Shown here one piece after another: positions 1 to 8,437 of a stretch of DNA of 52,366 bases. The notes under the pieces are model-generated. The model was not told where the DNA came from. It was given only the letters and a program-made list of their open reading frames with translations, and did not search any database. Origin of the DNA: Thermodesulfobacteriota bacterium (GTDB taxonomy: Bacteria > Desulfobacterota > Anaeroferrophillalia > Anaeroferrophillales > Tharpellaceae); assembly GCA_024763535.1 (NCBI GenBank), contig JANTFH010000013.1, positions 1 through 52,366 of the forward strand. The letters are read 5' to 3'. The position numbers and the translations under genes are program-made. How positions within the stretch are numbered: the stretch's first letter is position 1; each line of letters begins with the position of its first letter.

Positions 1-33
1 GATAACGTATAATATTTTTCGCTTTTATTAAAA

Positions 34-102
34 TGGCAGTGCCCTTACAATAGGGTCAGTTGAGATCTCTACAAATCAATTGACACTAAAGGAGCACTGC
101 CA
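34..102 (+). repeat. Inverted repeat flanking the transposase leader
   Basis: TGGCAGTGC at 34-42 is the exact reverse complement of GCACTGCCA at 94-102. The right arm begins inside the GGAG ribosome-binding site (91-94) and ends on the A of the transposase ATG. A transcript reading through from outside the element could fold so that the start is hidden, whereas one starting inside the loop could not. That role is inferred from known behaviour of other insertion sequences. Confidence 0.55.
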
Positions 103-1325
103 TGGAACAATCTACACGAAATTTGGGAAAAGTCATCAAAATAAACGAATCTGCGGTAAAAGATCATTTGGGTGAAATGGTTCGCAGTACGGTTGAACAG
201 ACTCTTAATCAAATGCTTGATGAAGAAGCGAACAGGATGTGCAATGCTGAGAAATATCAGCGCACAGATGCCCGCCAGGATACACGTGCAGGCAAATATC
301 AACGTACTCTTCATACCAAAGCCGGTAAAGTATCCTTAAAAATTCCCAAGTTACGCCGTCAAACTTTTGAGACGGCAATTATTGAGCGGTATCGTCGCCG
401 TGAAGCCTCGATAGAAGAAGCTCTCATTGAAATGTACCTGGCCGGTGTCTCCGTAAGGCGAGTTGAAGATATTACAGAAGCTTTATGGGGAACAAAAGTC
501 AGTCCGGGTACCATCAGCAATCTCAATAAAAAGGTTTATAAAAATATTGAAGTTTGGAGAAATCGCCCGATTACCGGCGAATTTCCTTACGTTTATCTTG
601 ACGGCATTGTCTTAAAAAGATCCTGGGCCGGAGAGATCAGTAATGTTTCTGTTCTGGTTGCCATTGGCGTTAACGATCAAGGTTTCAGAGAAATTCTAGG
701 TGTTATAGAAGGCGAAAAAGAAGATAAGTCCGGTTGGTCCAATTTCCTTCAACACCTCAAAAAAAGAGGTCTGAAAGGGGTACGTCTTTTTATCACAGAT
801 GCTTGTATGGGGCTTATCGAATCTCTGGCCGAATATTATCCCAAATCCAAATGGCAACGTTGTATAGTCCATTTTTACAGAAACGTGTTCGGGGTTGTGC
901 CAAACAAGAAAATGGCGGAAGTGGCGGATATGCTTAAGGCGATACATGCTTCCGGGGATCTCAAAGCAGCTTTGGAAAAATCCAGGGCTGTCAGCAAGAA
1001 ACTGAAAGAGATGAAATTACCTAAAGCCGCCGAGAAAATTGATGAAAGTATAGTCGAAACGTTGAGTTATTATCATTTTCCTCGAACTCACAGGAAGCGG
1101 ATTAGAACCAATAACGTCCTGGAAAGGATTATGAAAGAGATTCGTCGACGAACAAGGGTGGTCGGTGCCTTTCCCGATGGCAATTCGGCCCTGATGCTCT
1201 GCGCTGCCCGTCTCCGTCACATTGCCGGTACTCGCTGGGGACAACTACGCTATCTGAACATTGATCTTCTCAAAGAGCAGGAGGCAGAAAAACAATTGAA
1301 AGAAGAATCTGCCGGTTACAATTGA
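102..1325 (+). CDS. IS256-family transposase
   Basis: This 407-residue protein is a DDE (RNase H fold) transposase of the mutator/IS256 type, which moves its element by cutting and rejoining DNA at the terminal repeats. The probable catalytic triad is visible: D167 in the YLDGI motif, D233 in FITDA and E341 in NNVLERI. The WQRCIVH motif (C254, H257) between the second Asp and the Glu is typical of the family. Length is normal and there is no stop or frameshift, so the copy looks active. GGAG lies 7 bases before the ATG. The next genes do not depend on it. Confidence 0.93.
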   Translation: MEQSTRNLGKVIKINESAVKDHLGEMVRSTVEQTLNQMLDEEANRMCNAEKYQRTDARQDTRAGKYQRTLHTKAGKVSLKIPKLRRQTFETAIIERYRRREASIEEALIEMYLAGVSVRRVEDITEALWGTKVSPGTISNLNKKVYKNIEVWRNRPITGEFPYVYLDGIVLKRSWAGEISNVSVLVAIGVNDQGFREILGVIEGEKEDKSGWSNFLQHLKKRGLKGVRLFITDACMGLIESLAEYYPKSKWQRCIVHFYRNVFGVVPNKKMAEVADMLKAIHASGDLKAALEKSRAVSKKLKEMKLPKAAEKIDESIVETLSYYHFPRTHRKRIRTNNVLERIMKEIRRRTRVVGAFPDGNSALMLCAARLRHIAGTRWGQLRYLNIDLLKEQEAEKQLKEESAGYN

Positions 1326-1329
1326 TATA

Positions 1330-1405
1330 ATCCCGCAACCCGCCGTTATTTCGCCCGGGCTGCGGGATTTCTTGGGGATCCACTCCGCCCGGGCAAAATA
1401 ACGGC
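1330..1405. repeat. Nested palindromes after the transposase
   Basis: Two competing hairpins follow the transposase stop. The long one pairs 1342-1360 with 1387-1405 (18 of 19 positions, each arm containing GCCCGGGC). The short one pairs ATCCCGCA at 1330-1337 with TGCGGGAT at 1361-1368 and is followed by TTTCTT. They cannot form together, because the short hairpin takes the spacer next to the long left arm. The short one could act as a terminator; the long one may be a protein or recombination site. Confidence 0.6.
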
Positions 1406-1809
1406 TAGCTACAGAATAAAAACGGACATCAAATAACAACTTCAGGGTGCTGCAAATAAAAAAGCGAAAGATTCTTGACACTACCAGAAGGGTGCTGTTT
1501 TTACGGTATGGTTTCTGTTGTCATAATGCCAGTATAGGTAGGTATCTTAAAACATCATTTTTGTAAAGGCGAAAAAGATGAAAGTTTCACACGCGCTTGA
1601 TTATGTTCAGAACAATGAATACCAGAAACAGGATTATCATGGAGATGATGGCCAAGGGCCGGAAGATGAGGTTGTCGTTGCTTATTCATAATGCCGGGAT
1701 ACGCCCGACCAGACAATTAAATTTGTCATGTTAGGCCCGCATGATTAAGCCTACATAATTTAAGTCTAAATTACTTGTGAGAAACAAAATGTAGAAGCAA
1801 TTTTTCCCG

Positions 1810-1935
1810 TTACCAATCGCCAATACTCTCCGGTAACAGTGACACCAGATCCGGCTGTTTTTCCGCTGGAGGAGAACAGGCGAACAGCAATAGTAACAAC
1901 AGTAGCGACAAACCGAATTTGATTGTCTGTTTCAT
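1810..1935 (-). CDS. Tiny lipoprotein, possibly a truncated gene
   Basis: This 41-residue frame starts at an ATG with AAGGA about six bases upstream. It encodes a classic lipoprotein signal: positive residues, a run of leucines, and the lipobox LFAC with the modified Cys at residue 20. The mature part is only about 21 residues and ends in a PES-IGDW sequence just before the stop. That ending resembles the start of longer periplasmic lipoproteins (LPxxIxGW type), so this may be the N-terminal remnant of a broken gene rather than a complete product. It is divergent from the secreted protein gene at 2085. Confidence 0.5.
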   Translation of the reverse strand: MKQTIKFGLSLLLLLLLFACSPPAEKQPDLVSLLPESIGDW

Positions 1936-2005
1936 GATTTTCCTTTAGATTTATGATAGATTGGAACTGATGTACAGCAGTTGACTTGAAAGAGAGAGAA
2001 ATTAG

Positions 2006-2034
2006 TTGACAAAAAGTATCCCTCATCATATTTT
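2006..2034 (+). promoter_or_regulatory. Sigma-70-type promoter
   Basis: TTGACA at 2006-2011 and TATTTT at 2029-2034 are separated by 17 bases. They lie about 50 bases before the ATG of the secreted protein at 2085. Confidence 0.6.
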
Positions 2035-2084
2035 GTTAAACTAATTGAACAAATGACAGAAAACCTAATTTTCAGGAGATACCT

Positions 2085-3488
2085 ATGAAGATCAGACTCA
2101 CCTTGTTCCTTATCTTAATTTTCTCCCTGTTAACCCCACAACTTTGGGCTGCGCCTCCCAGTATTGTCAGCAGTATCCCGGCTAATGGTGACCTGACCGC
2201 TGACCCTTCTACCTTCTGCATTGAAATAACTTTTAACGAAACAATGAACGGTGCTGGTGCCTGGAGATATTCCAGTACGGTATTTTCCAATGGAACAAGC
2301 GAGTGGAGTCAAGATCTTAAAACATTTCGCTACTGCTGGAATAACGCCCCGACCCCGATTCCGCTCGGCAGCTACTGGTTTGAGTTCAACCCGGCCGGAC
2401 ATCCGGATTTCAAATCGGCAGCTACAGGTGAAGCACTGCCCACAACCCGAATCAGTTTTACGGTGACGGCTGATGGTAGCAACGACAATAATAACAATAA
2501 TGTCGACAATACCCCACCCAGAATGAACAGAACAATCCCCGCTGATGGATATGATAGTGTCGACAAGACAACCACTTGTCTGGTTATCTATTTCAATGAA
2601 GATATGGACACCAATATTACCAGTGCCTGGAGCAGCTCCCACAAAGCCGCAACTTACTGGCCCGATGAACTGAGCACAACCATACGTTGGCTGGATAAAC
2701 GAACCCTGGAAATCTGCCGAAACGATAACGGAGATCTTGCACCGGGTGACTACATATTCACCTTAAACCCCCAGGGTACGATGTTCCCGTTTACGGATGT
2801 TGCCGGCAATAAACTGCCGGAAACCGAGATCAATTTCGCCGTCAGCGGCATTTTCACTTATTATATACCCTATTTCAGCTCGGCTAACAACCATTGGACA
2901 GGACTTTGTATCTCCAACAACTCTCTGGCATCCGAGGCCCGGATTACGGCCACTCTCTATAACACCAACGGCACACCAATTTCACCAAACCCCCTGCCCC
3001 CCTTCACCATCGCTGCAAACGGTCAGTATCTGGGAACTGTCGCTGCCGGCCTGGAGGCTACAGGTTGGGTTCTTATCCACTCAAACTGCAGCCTCTCAGG
3101 ACTGTGTCTTATCGGCTCAAACGTGATGGCAGATATCCCCTTTTCATCTTCTATTACCGGTTGCCTGATGATTCCTCACGTTGCTCAAACAAATAAATGG
3201 GACACTGATATTATGGTCTGTAACCCCAATATGTTTCAAACCACTATAACCCTTACCTATTATTCAAGATCTGGGCAGGAAACAATCAGCCCCAATCACG
3301 TTTTGGCCGCATGGGGAAGCGCAAAATATAAATTCAGTGATATCTTCCCTAATCTAAGCAATATAGACGGAGGAAAAGTGAAAATTTTAGTCACTCAAGG
3401 TGGCAATATCACCGGCTTTGCTCTCTATTACGACACCAATAACGGCGGCAGCTATCTTGCCGGGATCAATGCCGATCCAATAAATTGA
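2085..3488 (+). CDS. Secreted protein, two Ig-like domains plus novel C-terminal domain
   Basis: This 467-residue protein is exported. Residues 1-22 are a Sec signal peptide ending in LWAA. Two Ig-like repeats of the Big_5 (SbsA) type follow at about 24-130 and 146-255; each begins PP..-SIPANGD or TIPADGY and contains F(N)E.M. Residues about 257-465 form a separate domain with conserved PYF, ISN, MADIPF, IPHVAQ, WDTDIM-CNP and GGSYLAGI motifs. The same domain closes the neighbouring protein at 3565-5175. AGGAGA precedes the ATG. An adhesive or binding role outside the cell is inferred; no enzyme motif is visible. Confidence 0.8.
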   Translation: MKIRLTLFLILIFSLLTPQLWAAPPSIVSSIPANGDLTADPSTFCIEITFNETMNGAGAWRYSSTVFSNGTSEWSQDLKTFRYCWNNAPTPIPLGSYWFEFNPAGHPDFKSAATGEALPTTRISFTVTADGSNDNNNNNVDNTPPRMNRTIPADGYDSVDKTTTCLVIYFNEDMDTNITSAWSSSHKAATYWPDELSTTIRWLDKRTLEICRNDNGDLAPGDYIFTLNPQGTMFPFTDVAGNKLPETEINFAVSGIFTYYIPYFSSANNHWTGLCISNNSLASEARITATLYNTNGTPISPNPLPPFTIAANGQYLGTVAAGLEATGWVLIHSNCSLSGLCLIGSNVMADIPFSSSITGCLMIPHVAQTNKWDTDIMVCNPNMFQTTITLTYYSRSGQETISPNHVLAAWGSAKYKFSDIFPNLSNIDGGKVKILVTQGGNITGFALYYDTNNGGSYLAGINADPIN

Positions 3489-3528
3489 AAACATGCTCTC
3501 CTGAGATATAATTGCCACCGGCAAGAGC

Positions 3529-3558
3529 AAGAGCCCGAGATAATACTCGGGCTCTTTT
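3529..3558. terminator. Bidirectional intrinsic terminator
   Basis: An 11-bp perfect stem pairs AAGAGCCCGAG at 3529-3539 with CTCGGGCTCTT at 3546-3556, with a 6-base loop. T-runs follow on both strands. It lies between two convergent genes and serves both. Confidence 0.85.
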
Positions 3559-3564
3559 ACTCTC

Positions 3565-5175
3565 TTAAAAAGGAGGTTTTAAGGTATCCGGGGTAATGGT
3601 TACAGCATCAATCCCGGCAAAATAACTACCACCAATTTTTTCATTAGTATATAGAGCAAAAGCCGCCACACCGGCACCACCGGCAACTGAAATTTTTACG
3701 CTGCCGACTACTTCATCTTTGCCAAAATTGGTAAACGGATAAACTTCGCTGTTTCGAGCGGGCAGGGTAAAACCGGTAAAAGCCACCTGCACCCCTTGCC
3801 GGTTATAACAGGCAAGAGAAATATCTGCCGGAGCATCACTAGGGTTGCAGATCATAAGCGATGTATCCCAATAACCATCCTGGGCGATATGAGGAATAAC
3901 AAGGTTTCGGGACAACTTACTGACAAAAGGCACATCCGCCATCAGATTCTTGGCAAAGAAACTGAGGCCGGTTAAAGGGAGCTGCGAATTTATCCATATC
4001 CAACCGGTAGTATCATGCTCAGTTCTAACTGCCATTGAAGCCTGCCCGTTGACCGGCAGGGGATCAGGATACACGGTTTTAACTAAATTACCCGCCTGGT
4101 CATAAACAAACAGAGAATAATTTGCAGGCTTGTCACTTTGACTATTGGAGATTCCAACGCCGCTCCAGTAACTACCGGTACTCTTAAAATAAGGCAGATA
4201 GTAATTATATGGCCCGTCCGCCTGCGGTTCCGATGGCGACGAACTTCCTCCCATATTTTTTAGCTGTTTGACTTCATCCCCGGAAAGCACCCGGTTATAG
4301 ATCCGCAGATCATCGACTGCTCCGGCAAAGAACTCGCCCACCCCTTTTTTAAGATTGCTGAAGTCAAGCACACAGGGTGAGTAACAAGGAGTTCGATCGT
4401 AATAACGTCCCCCGATATAAAGTGACTTATCATGTGTATAATCTGCAGGGAAAGGGATAATTGCAGTCGGCTGCCCGAGCACATCACTGTAATCATAATC
4501 CGGCCCCGGCAGTACCTGTTTGACTCCGTTGATATAAACCCAGACCCGACCGAAATTTTCTCCGGCAACGTGCGAGGAGACATCATAGACCGTGGAAATG
4601 GAAATTACAATATGACTCCAGGCCCCAACCGCCGGGGCGGCTATGCTTTCCACTGAAGCAAAGTTGGTTCCCTTTTCCTCATTATTTCGCAAATAGAACT
4701 GCAGTTTGCCATCACGAAATCCGAACCAATAACCGATTGTGGCATAGTCAGCCGGAGTTCGCCCTCCCATGGGACTGCTGGCACAACTGCCCTCCTCTCC
4801 ATTAGTACTGGCAAAAATGGTTTCCATACCAGGCCCGCAACTACCATGATCATTACCACTGGTATCAGCAGGTTTTACCCAGATAGATATGGATCTTTCC
4901 ATCTGTTCTTTAAGATCCAGTTCGATCGCAGGAGGAATTTCAATGTAATTCGACGGTCCTATGATGTAAGCACTGTCAGGACTACCAAAACGGTCGGCAG
5001 TCAACTGAGCTCCATGTACAATGGCGTTGTGATTATGGCCGCTGGAATCAACTGCATTCCCACTGAATGTATAGGATGCAACCAAACCATCATCAATTCC
5101 GGCCCGAACATTACCAACACCAACCATACAAATAAGAAGAAATAAACAAACCACTACCCGCCAATTTTTTTTCAT
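3565..5175 (-). CDS. Secreted LamG-domain protein with the same C-terminal domain
   Basis: The 536-residue product begins with a Sec signal peptide (residues 1-25, ending VRA). Residues about 27-305 match the LamG/concanavalin-like fold: LVASYTFSGNAVDSSG at the start, a YIGGRYYDR strand and a closing AGAVDDLRIYNRVLSGDEV segment. Such domains bind carbohydrate or other ligands. Residues about 325-530 are the domain shared with the protein at 2085: PYF, GISN, MADVPF, IPHIAQ, WDTSLM-CNP, VKIS, FALY and GGSYFAGI. GGAGG precedes the ATG. The two genes are convergent and share a terminator. A surface or secreted binding role is inferred. Confidence 0.82.
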   Translation of the reverse strand: MKKNWRVVVCLFLLICMVGVGNVRAGIDDGLVASYTFSGNAVDSSGHNHNAIVHGAQLTADRFGSPDSAYIIGPSNYIEIPPAIELDLKEQMERSISIWVKPADTSGNDHGSCGPGMETIFASTNGEEGSCASSPMGGRTPADYATIGYWFGFRDGKLQFYLRNNEEKGTNFASVESIAAPAVGAWSHIVISISTVYDVSSHVAGENFGRVWVYINGVKQVLPGPDYDYSDVLGQPTAIIPFPADYTHDKSLYIGGRYYDRTPCYSPCVLDFSNLKKGVGEFFAGAVDDLRIYNRVLSGDEVKQLKNMGGSSSPSEPQADGPYNYYLPYFKSTGSYWSGVGISNSQSDKPANYSLFVYDQAGNLVKTVYPDPLPVNGQASMAVRTEHDTTGWIWINSQLPLTGLSFFAKNLMADVPFVSKLSRNLVIPHIAQDGYWDTSLMICNPSDAPADISLACYNRQGVQVAFTGFTLPARNSEVYPFTNFGKDEVVGSVKISVAGGAGVAAFALYTNEKIGGSYFAGIDAVTITPDTLKPPF

Positions 5176-5316
5176 TGCTACCTCCTAATTTTCCTTCAAA
5201 TCATCTGACTACGCAACTATAGATACCAACAAAAAAGCCAGTATAACTATCAAATATACTCCATCTCCTCATGCAAGTCAAATCAACCTCATGTTCATTG
5301 ATACTTGGGATATTTT

Positions 5317-6378
5317 TCAGAACAGGTGGACGGCGGTGGCCTTAAAGGAAAGATAGAGATATTTATCGACGACAGGATTCAGATCGAAAAAGGCATGGTT
5401 AGTGATAACCGCGGTGAAAGTTAGAGTCTTTACAGTCAGGTCAATTTCATAGAAAAAGCCGTGACTACGTACAGCACTGATCTTGCCTTTGAATGAGTTC
5501 TGCAGGCTTGATACCAGCTGATTTTTACTGAGAATCAAATCTTCGGGACGGATGGCGATATATCCCGAACCGGGTTCCGGCCGCCGACCGATCCGAAATT
5601 CAACTTCCCCGCAATAAGCTGCATCATCTGAAAATTCAACCTTGAAAAGATTTTTCATGCCGACGAAATCGGCGACCACAGCGGTTGTCGGGCGGCGAAA
5701 GATATCTTCAATCGTGCCGCTCTGCTCAATTCCCCCCCCGGCCATAATGGCCGCATGCCGGGCCAGCGAGAGGGCTTCGGAAAAATCGTGGGTCACCATG
5801 AGAAAAGTCGCCCCGCTTATGGCATGAAGATTTTTAAGATGACCTCGCAGCTCCTGGCGGAAATTGGGATCGAGAGCGGAGAGCGGCTCATCCAGCAGGA
5901 GAATATCGGGCTTTACCACCAGAGCTCGGGCCAGAGCGACCCGCTGCTGTTCACCGCCGCTTAAGGTCGCGGGATAACGGTGCAAAAGATGATTTAAACC
6001 TAGAAGTGAACTCAGCTCATTAACCACGGTCGCGGCGGCCGCTTTTGGCGGATGAGCAACGCCGCTTTTTTTAGTATTAAATTTGAGACCGTAACGGATA
6101 TTGTCAAGTACGGAAAGATGCGGAAAAAGCGCATAATCCTGATAAACGATACCGATACCGCGGGCTTCCGGCGACAGTCCGCTAATCCTGCGTTCATCAA
6201 TGTAGATTTCACCGGCACTTTGCGGTACCAGCCCCACCAGAGCCTCGAGCAGTACACTTTTACCGGCCCCGGTCGGCCCCAGCAGGGCAAAAAAATCACC
6301 GGTTTCCAGGGTCAGATTGATATTCTCGAGCTTAAACTGGCCCAGATCAACCGTCAGGTTTTCAATCCGCAAACTCAT
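5317..6378 (-). CDS. wtpC: Tungstate/molybdate ABC transporter ATPase
   Basis: This 353-residue protein powers oxyanion uptake by hydrolysing ATP at the inner face of the membrane. The Walker A motif GPTGAGKS is at residues 34-41, the LSGGEQQR signature near 140 and the Walker B ILLLDEP near 160. A C-terminal segment of about 110 residues resembles the regulatory domain of ModC/WtpC ATPases. Its ATG overlaps the stop of the permease gene by 4 bases (ATGA), so the two are translationally coupled. The oxyanion specificity comes from the binding protein upstream. Confidence 0.88.
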   Translation of the reverse strand: MSLRIENLTVDLGQFKLENINLTLETGDFFALLGPTGAGKSVLLEALVGLVPQSAGEIYIDERRISGLSPEARGIGIVYQDYALFPHLSVLDNIRYGLKFNTKKSGVAHPPKAAAATVVNELSSLLGLNHLLHRYPATLSGGEQQRVALARALVVKPDILLLDEPLSALDPNFRQELRGHLKNLHAISGATFLMVTHDFSEALSLARHAAIMAGGGIEQSGTIEDIFRRPTTAVVADFVGMKNLFKVEFSDDAAYCGEVEFRIGRRPEPGSGYIAIRPEDLILSKNQLVSSLQNSFKGKISAVRSHGFFYEIDLTVKTLTFTAVITNHAFFDLNPVVDKYLYLSFKATAVHLF

Positions 6379-7169
6379 GCCCGGCTCCCTCTGCCGGCTC
6401 TGCGGCCGCCGCCTACCAGCCGAAGAGAGAGGAAAAGCAGCAGGCAGACAACAATCAGCCAGACCGCGACCGGCTGGGAATAACGCAGGCCGAACGACTG
6501 AAAACGCTCAAACATCAGCACCGGGGCGATCATCGGATGATAGGCGATTATGATCACGGCCCCGAATTCACTGATGGCCCGGGCACAGCACATGATGATT
6601 CCGCTTAAAATAGAGCGCCAGGCTAAGGGAAAAGTGATATGAATAAAGGTAGAGAACATCGATGCGCCGAGACTGCGGGAGACATACTCGAGCCGGGGGG
6701 AGACCGAGGCAAAACCCTCCTTTGCCGCCTGCAGGTAAAAAGGCAGGCCGACAAAGGTCATCACCATGATAATTCCGCTCGGACTGCCGACAATCCGCAG
6801 GCCGATCTCATGCATCAGCCGCCCGAGCCAGAAGTTCTTTCCGACCAGGCCTAAAAGTGCGATACCGACCACCGGATGGGGAATCACAATCGGCAGATCG
6901 ACAATCGCCTCAACCAGTTTTTTGCCGCGAAATTCACTCCGGGCCAGAATATAGGCCAGCGGCGTACCGAAAACAAAGCAGATCACCGCCGCACTGACCC
7001 CGGTGTAAAGACTCAGCCAGATCGAACGATAAACCTCAGGATCGCGGATAGTCTCCCAGAGGGAGGCCAGCGACGGCGCCGTCAACATTCTTAAGAGCGG
7101 CACCGTGACAAAGAGCAGGACAATAAAACTGCTCATCAGGGTCAACCAGAGAAAAGAGTCTTTACGCAT
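6375..7169 (-). CDS. wtpB: Tungstate/molybdate ABC transporter permease
   Basis: The 264-residue protein has about six hydrophobic membrane segments and the cytoplasmic EAA-type loop around SRSLGAS, which docks with the ATPase. It forms the channel for tungstate or molybdate. Size is normal for WtpB/ModB. It lies 179 bases after the binding-protein gene, and that gap contains a structured sequence (7253-7316). It overlaps wtpC by 4 bases. Confidence 0.88.
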   Translation of the reverse strand: MRKDSFLWLTLMSSFIVLLFVTVPLLRMLTAPSLASLWETIRDPEVYRSIWLSLYTGVSAAVICFVFGTPLAYILARSEFRGKKLVEAIVDLPIVIPHPVVGIALLGLVGKNFWLGRLMHEIGLRIVGSPSGIIMVMTFVGLPFYLQAAKEGFASVSPRLEYVSRSLGASMFSTFIHITFPLAWRSILSGIIMCCARAISEFGAVIIIAYHPMIAPVLMFERFQSFGLRYSQPVAVWLIVVCLLLFLSLRLVGGGRRAGRGSRA

Positions 7170-7252
7170 CGATTTTACTTATTATTGTAACTATTCAACT
7201 TAAACCATTTTAACTGAAATTATACAATTTGAAGCTTTGGCTTCGCCTCTCT

Positions 7253-7316
7253 TCGAGGGGGACACAACTCCGCAAAGGCTGGGGAACGCCTTTACTCAGC
7301 AATGTCCCCACTTCGA
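7253..7316. repeat. Structured element between wtpA and wtpB
   Basis: TCGAGGGGGACA at 7253-7264 pairs with TGTCCCCACTTCGA at 7303-7316 with a two-base bulge. Inside, AAAGGC at 7274-7279 pairs with GCCTTT at 7288-7293. Together they form a nested, hairpin-on-hairpin fold in the 179-base gap within an operon. It has no T-run, so it is more like a repeat element or mRNA-processing site than a terminator. Confidence 0.5.
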
Positions 7317-7348
7317 GACAGTTTGGAAATGACACTGAACAATTATAT

Positions 7349-8329
7349 CTATTTATCAGCCGCTACCCGTTTTTTCAGCACTTTAGGCAGAATCGCGATA
7401 ACTTTCTCATCAGCTACCCGGGCCGGAACAATCGGCGGTTGGCCCATACTTTTAAGAATGGCGAGACCGCCTTCGGGAGCAAGCATATAATCTAAAAATT
7501 TAAGCGCCGCCGCTCTATGCGGGGCATCTTTTATCAAGGTTACACCGTAGGTAATCGATTTACCCCGCAGGGTGATTTTTTCACCCGGTTTTTTGCCGCT
7601 TACCTCAACCACGGCCTGCCGGTAGAAAGGGTCAAGTGCATAGTTGCTGAGGTTGATCTTTGCCGGCAGACTCAAGAATTTGATTTTATGCTGAACCGCA
7701 ATTGAGCGATACTCCCAGGCATAATCCAAAGCGCCGTTCTCCAGCATGGCAATCAGCTCGACCTCCTTGGGCCGAATATTGCGCAGCGGCCGATTGGCTA
7801 AAAGACGCTGGTTGAGACCCGGCTTCTTAAAAGCTTTTTCCGCCAGTTGCAAAACCATCAGAGAACGATAGCCGCAAGGGTCGAGATTGGGATCGGAGTG
7901 ACCCCATTCAACCCCTTTACGCGCCAGAATATCAGTCCAGCTTTCGGAATTCAACTCTTTCACATAGGCACTTTCGTCACTGTAACAAAGCACCATCTGA
8001 TTCGTGGCAAAGCGAATATTCCAGGTCGCAAATTTCGGAATCAGCAGGTTATCAATGACACTGAAATCCGCCGAAGCCATAATATCGCACTCTTTGCCGA
8101 GATCGATAATCTTGCGGGCGCATTTACGGCTGCCGCTGCCCTCCCGCTGGATATCGATCCCGGGGTTTTGGGCCTCAAAAACCTTCTCCATCGCCGCCAG
8201 CGGCACCGACAGACTGCCGGCATGAAAGATAATAACCTTTTCCCGGGCCGCAGCCGGATTAGCCGTCACCGGCAGCAGCCACAACAGCGCCAGAGCCAGC
8301 AATGCCGGCAAGCGAATAATCTTCTTCAT
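7349..8329 (-). CDS. wtpA: Tungstate/molybdate-binding protein
   Basis: This 326-residue periplasmic protein captures tungstate or molybdate for the WtpBC importer. A signal peptide covers about residues 1-28. The mature protein starts with the IIFHAGSLS motif typical of the WtpA/ModA class, followed by [12 protein letters not shown] and a later CGYRSLM segment that lines the ligand site in this family. The WtpA form, rather than the shorter bacterial ModA, favours tungstate, but sequence alone cannot settle selectivity. GGAGAG precedes the ATG. Tungsten or molybdenum would serve formate dehydrogenases and related enzymes, none of which lie in this window. Confidence 0.88.
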   Translation of the reverse strand: MKKIIRLPALLALALLWLLPVTANPAAAREKVIIFHAGSLSVPLAAMEKVFEAQNPGIDIQREGSGSRKCARKIIDLGKECDIMASADFSVIDNLLIPKFATWNIRFATNQMVLCYSDESAYVKELNSESWTDILARKGVEWGHSDPNLDPCGYRSLMVLQLAEKAFKKPGLNQRLLANRPLRNIRPKEVELIAMLENGALDYAWEYRSIAVQHKIKFLSLPAKINLSNYALDPFYRQAVVEVSGKKPGEKITLRGKSITYGVTLIKDAPHRAAALKFLDYMLAPEGGLAILKSMGQPPIVPARVADEKVIAILPKVLKKRVAADK

Positions 8330-8340
8330 AACTTCTCTCC

Positions 8341-8433
8341 GTGAAATAACTAATATTAATATTTATTCAAGCGCGGTTTTATACGACTTTTTTGTTATTT
8401 ACGCAAGTAAAAAGTAATTTTTAGTTATTTACG
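8341..8433 (-). promoter_or_regulatory. Promoter and repeated operator-like boxes of wtpA
   Basis: Reading leftward, TTGCGT at 8406-8401 and TATAAA at 8383-8378 are spaced by 17 bases. The word CGTAAATAAC occurs at 8433-8424 and again at 8403-8394, 30 bases apart (about three helical turns). A related AAATAAC lies at 8344-8350 on the opposite strand. One box overlaps the -35 element, as expected for a repressor site. A metal-oxyanion regulator is a natural guess, but no regulator gene is nearby. Confidence 0.5.
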
Positions 8434-8437
8434 GTAA

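Larger units (their letters stand above)
10..1475 (+). mobile_element. IS256-family insertion sequence
   Basis: The element holds one transposase gene between imperfect terminal inverted repeats. The left repeat lies near 10-29 and the right repeat near 1452-1474; both share a TTTCGCTTTT core. The left end is very close to the window edge, so the outer boundary and the target-site duplication cannot be fixed. A further subterminal similarity (GCAG..CCCT) follows each repeat inward. The 9-bp word TTGACACTA occurs at 80-88 and again at 1475-1483. The boundaries given are approximate. Confidence 0.8.
1481..2084. other. Mostly non-coding interval
   Basis: Apart from the small lipoprotein gene at 1810-1935 and the promoter at 2006-2034, I see no convincing gene. 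A 37-codon open frame at 1578-1691 lacks a good ribosome-binding site and has no recognisable features. Base composition is lower in G+C than in the flanking operons. Confidence 0.5.

Noticed and set aside
1484-1510. Outward hybrid promoter from TTGACA at the right end of the insertion sequence
   Set aside because: A -35 match exists at 1475-1480, but no acceptable -10 lies 16-18 bases further on.
1578-1691. Open frame of 37 codons after the insertion sequence
   Set aside because: No good ribosome-binding site, no signal or domain, and short enough to occur by chance.
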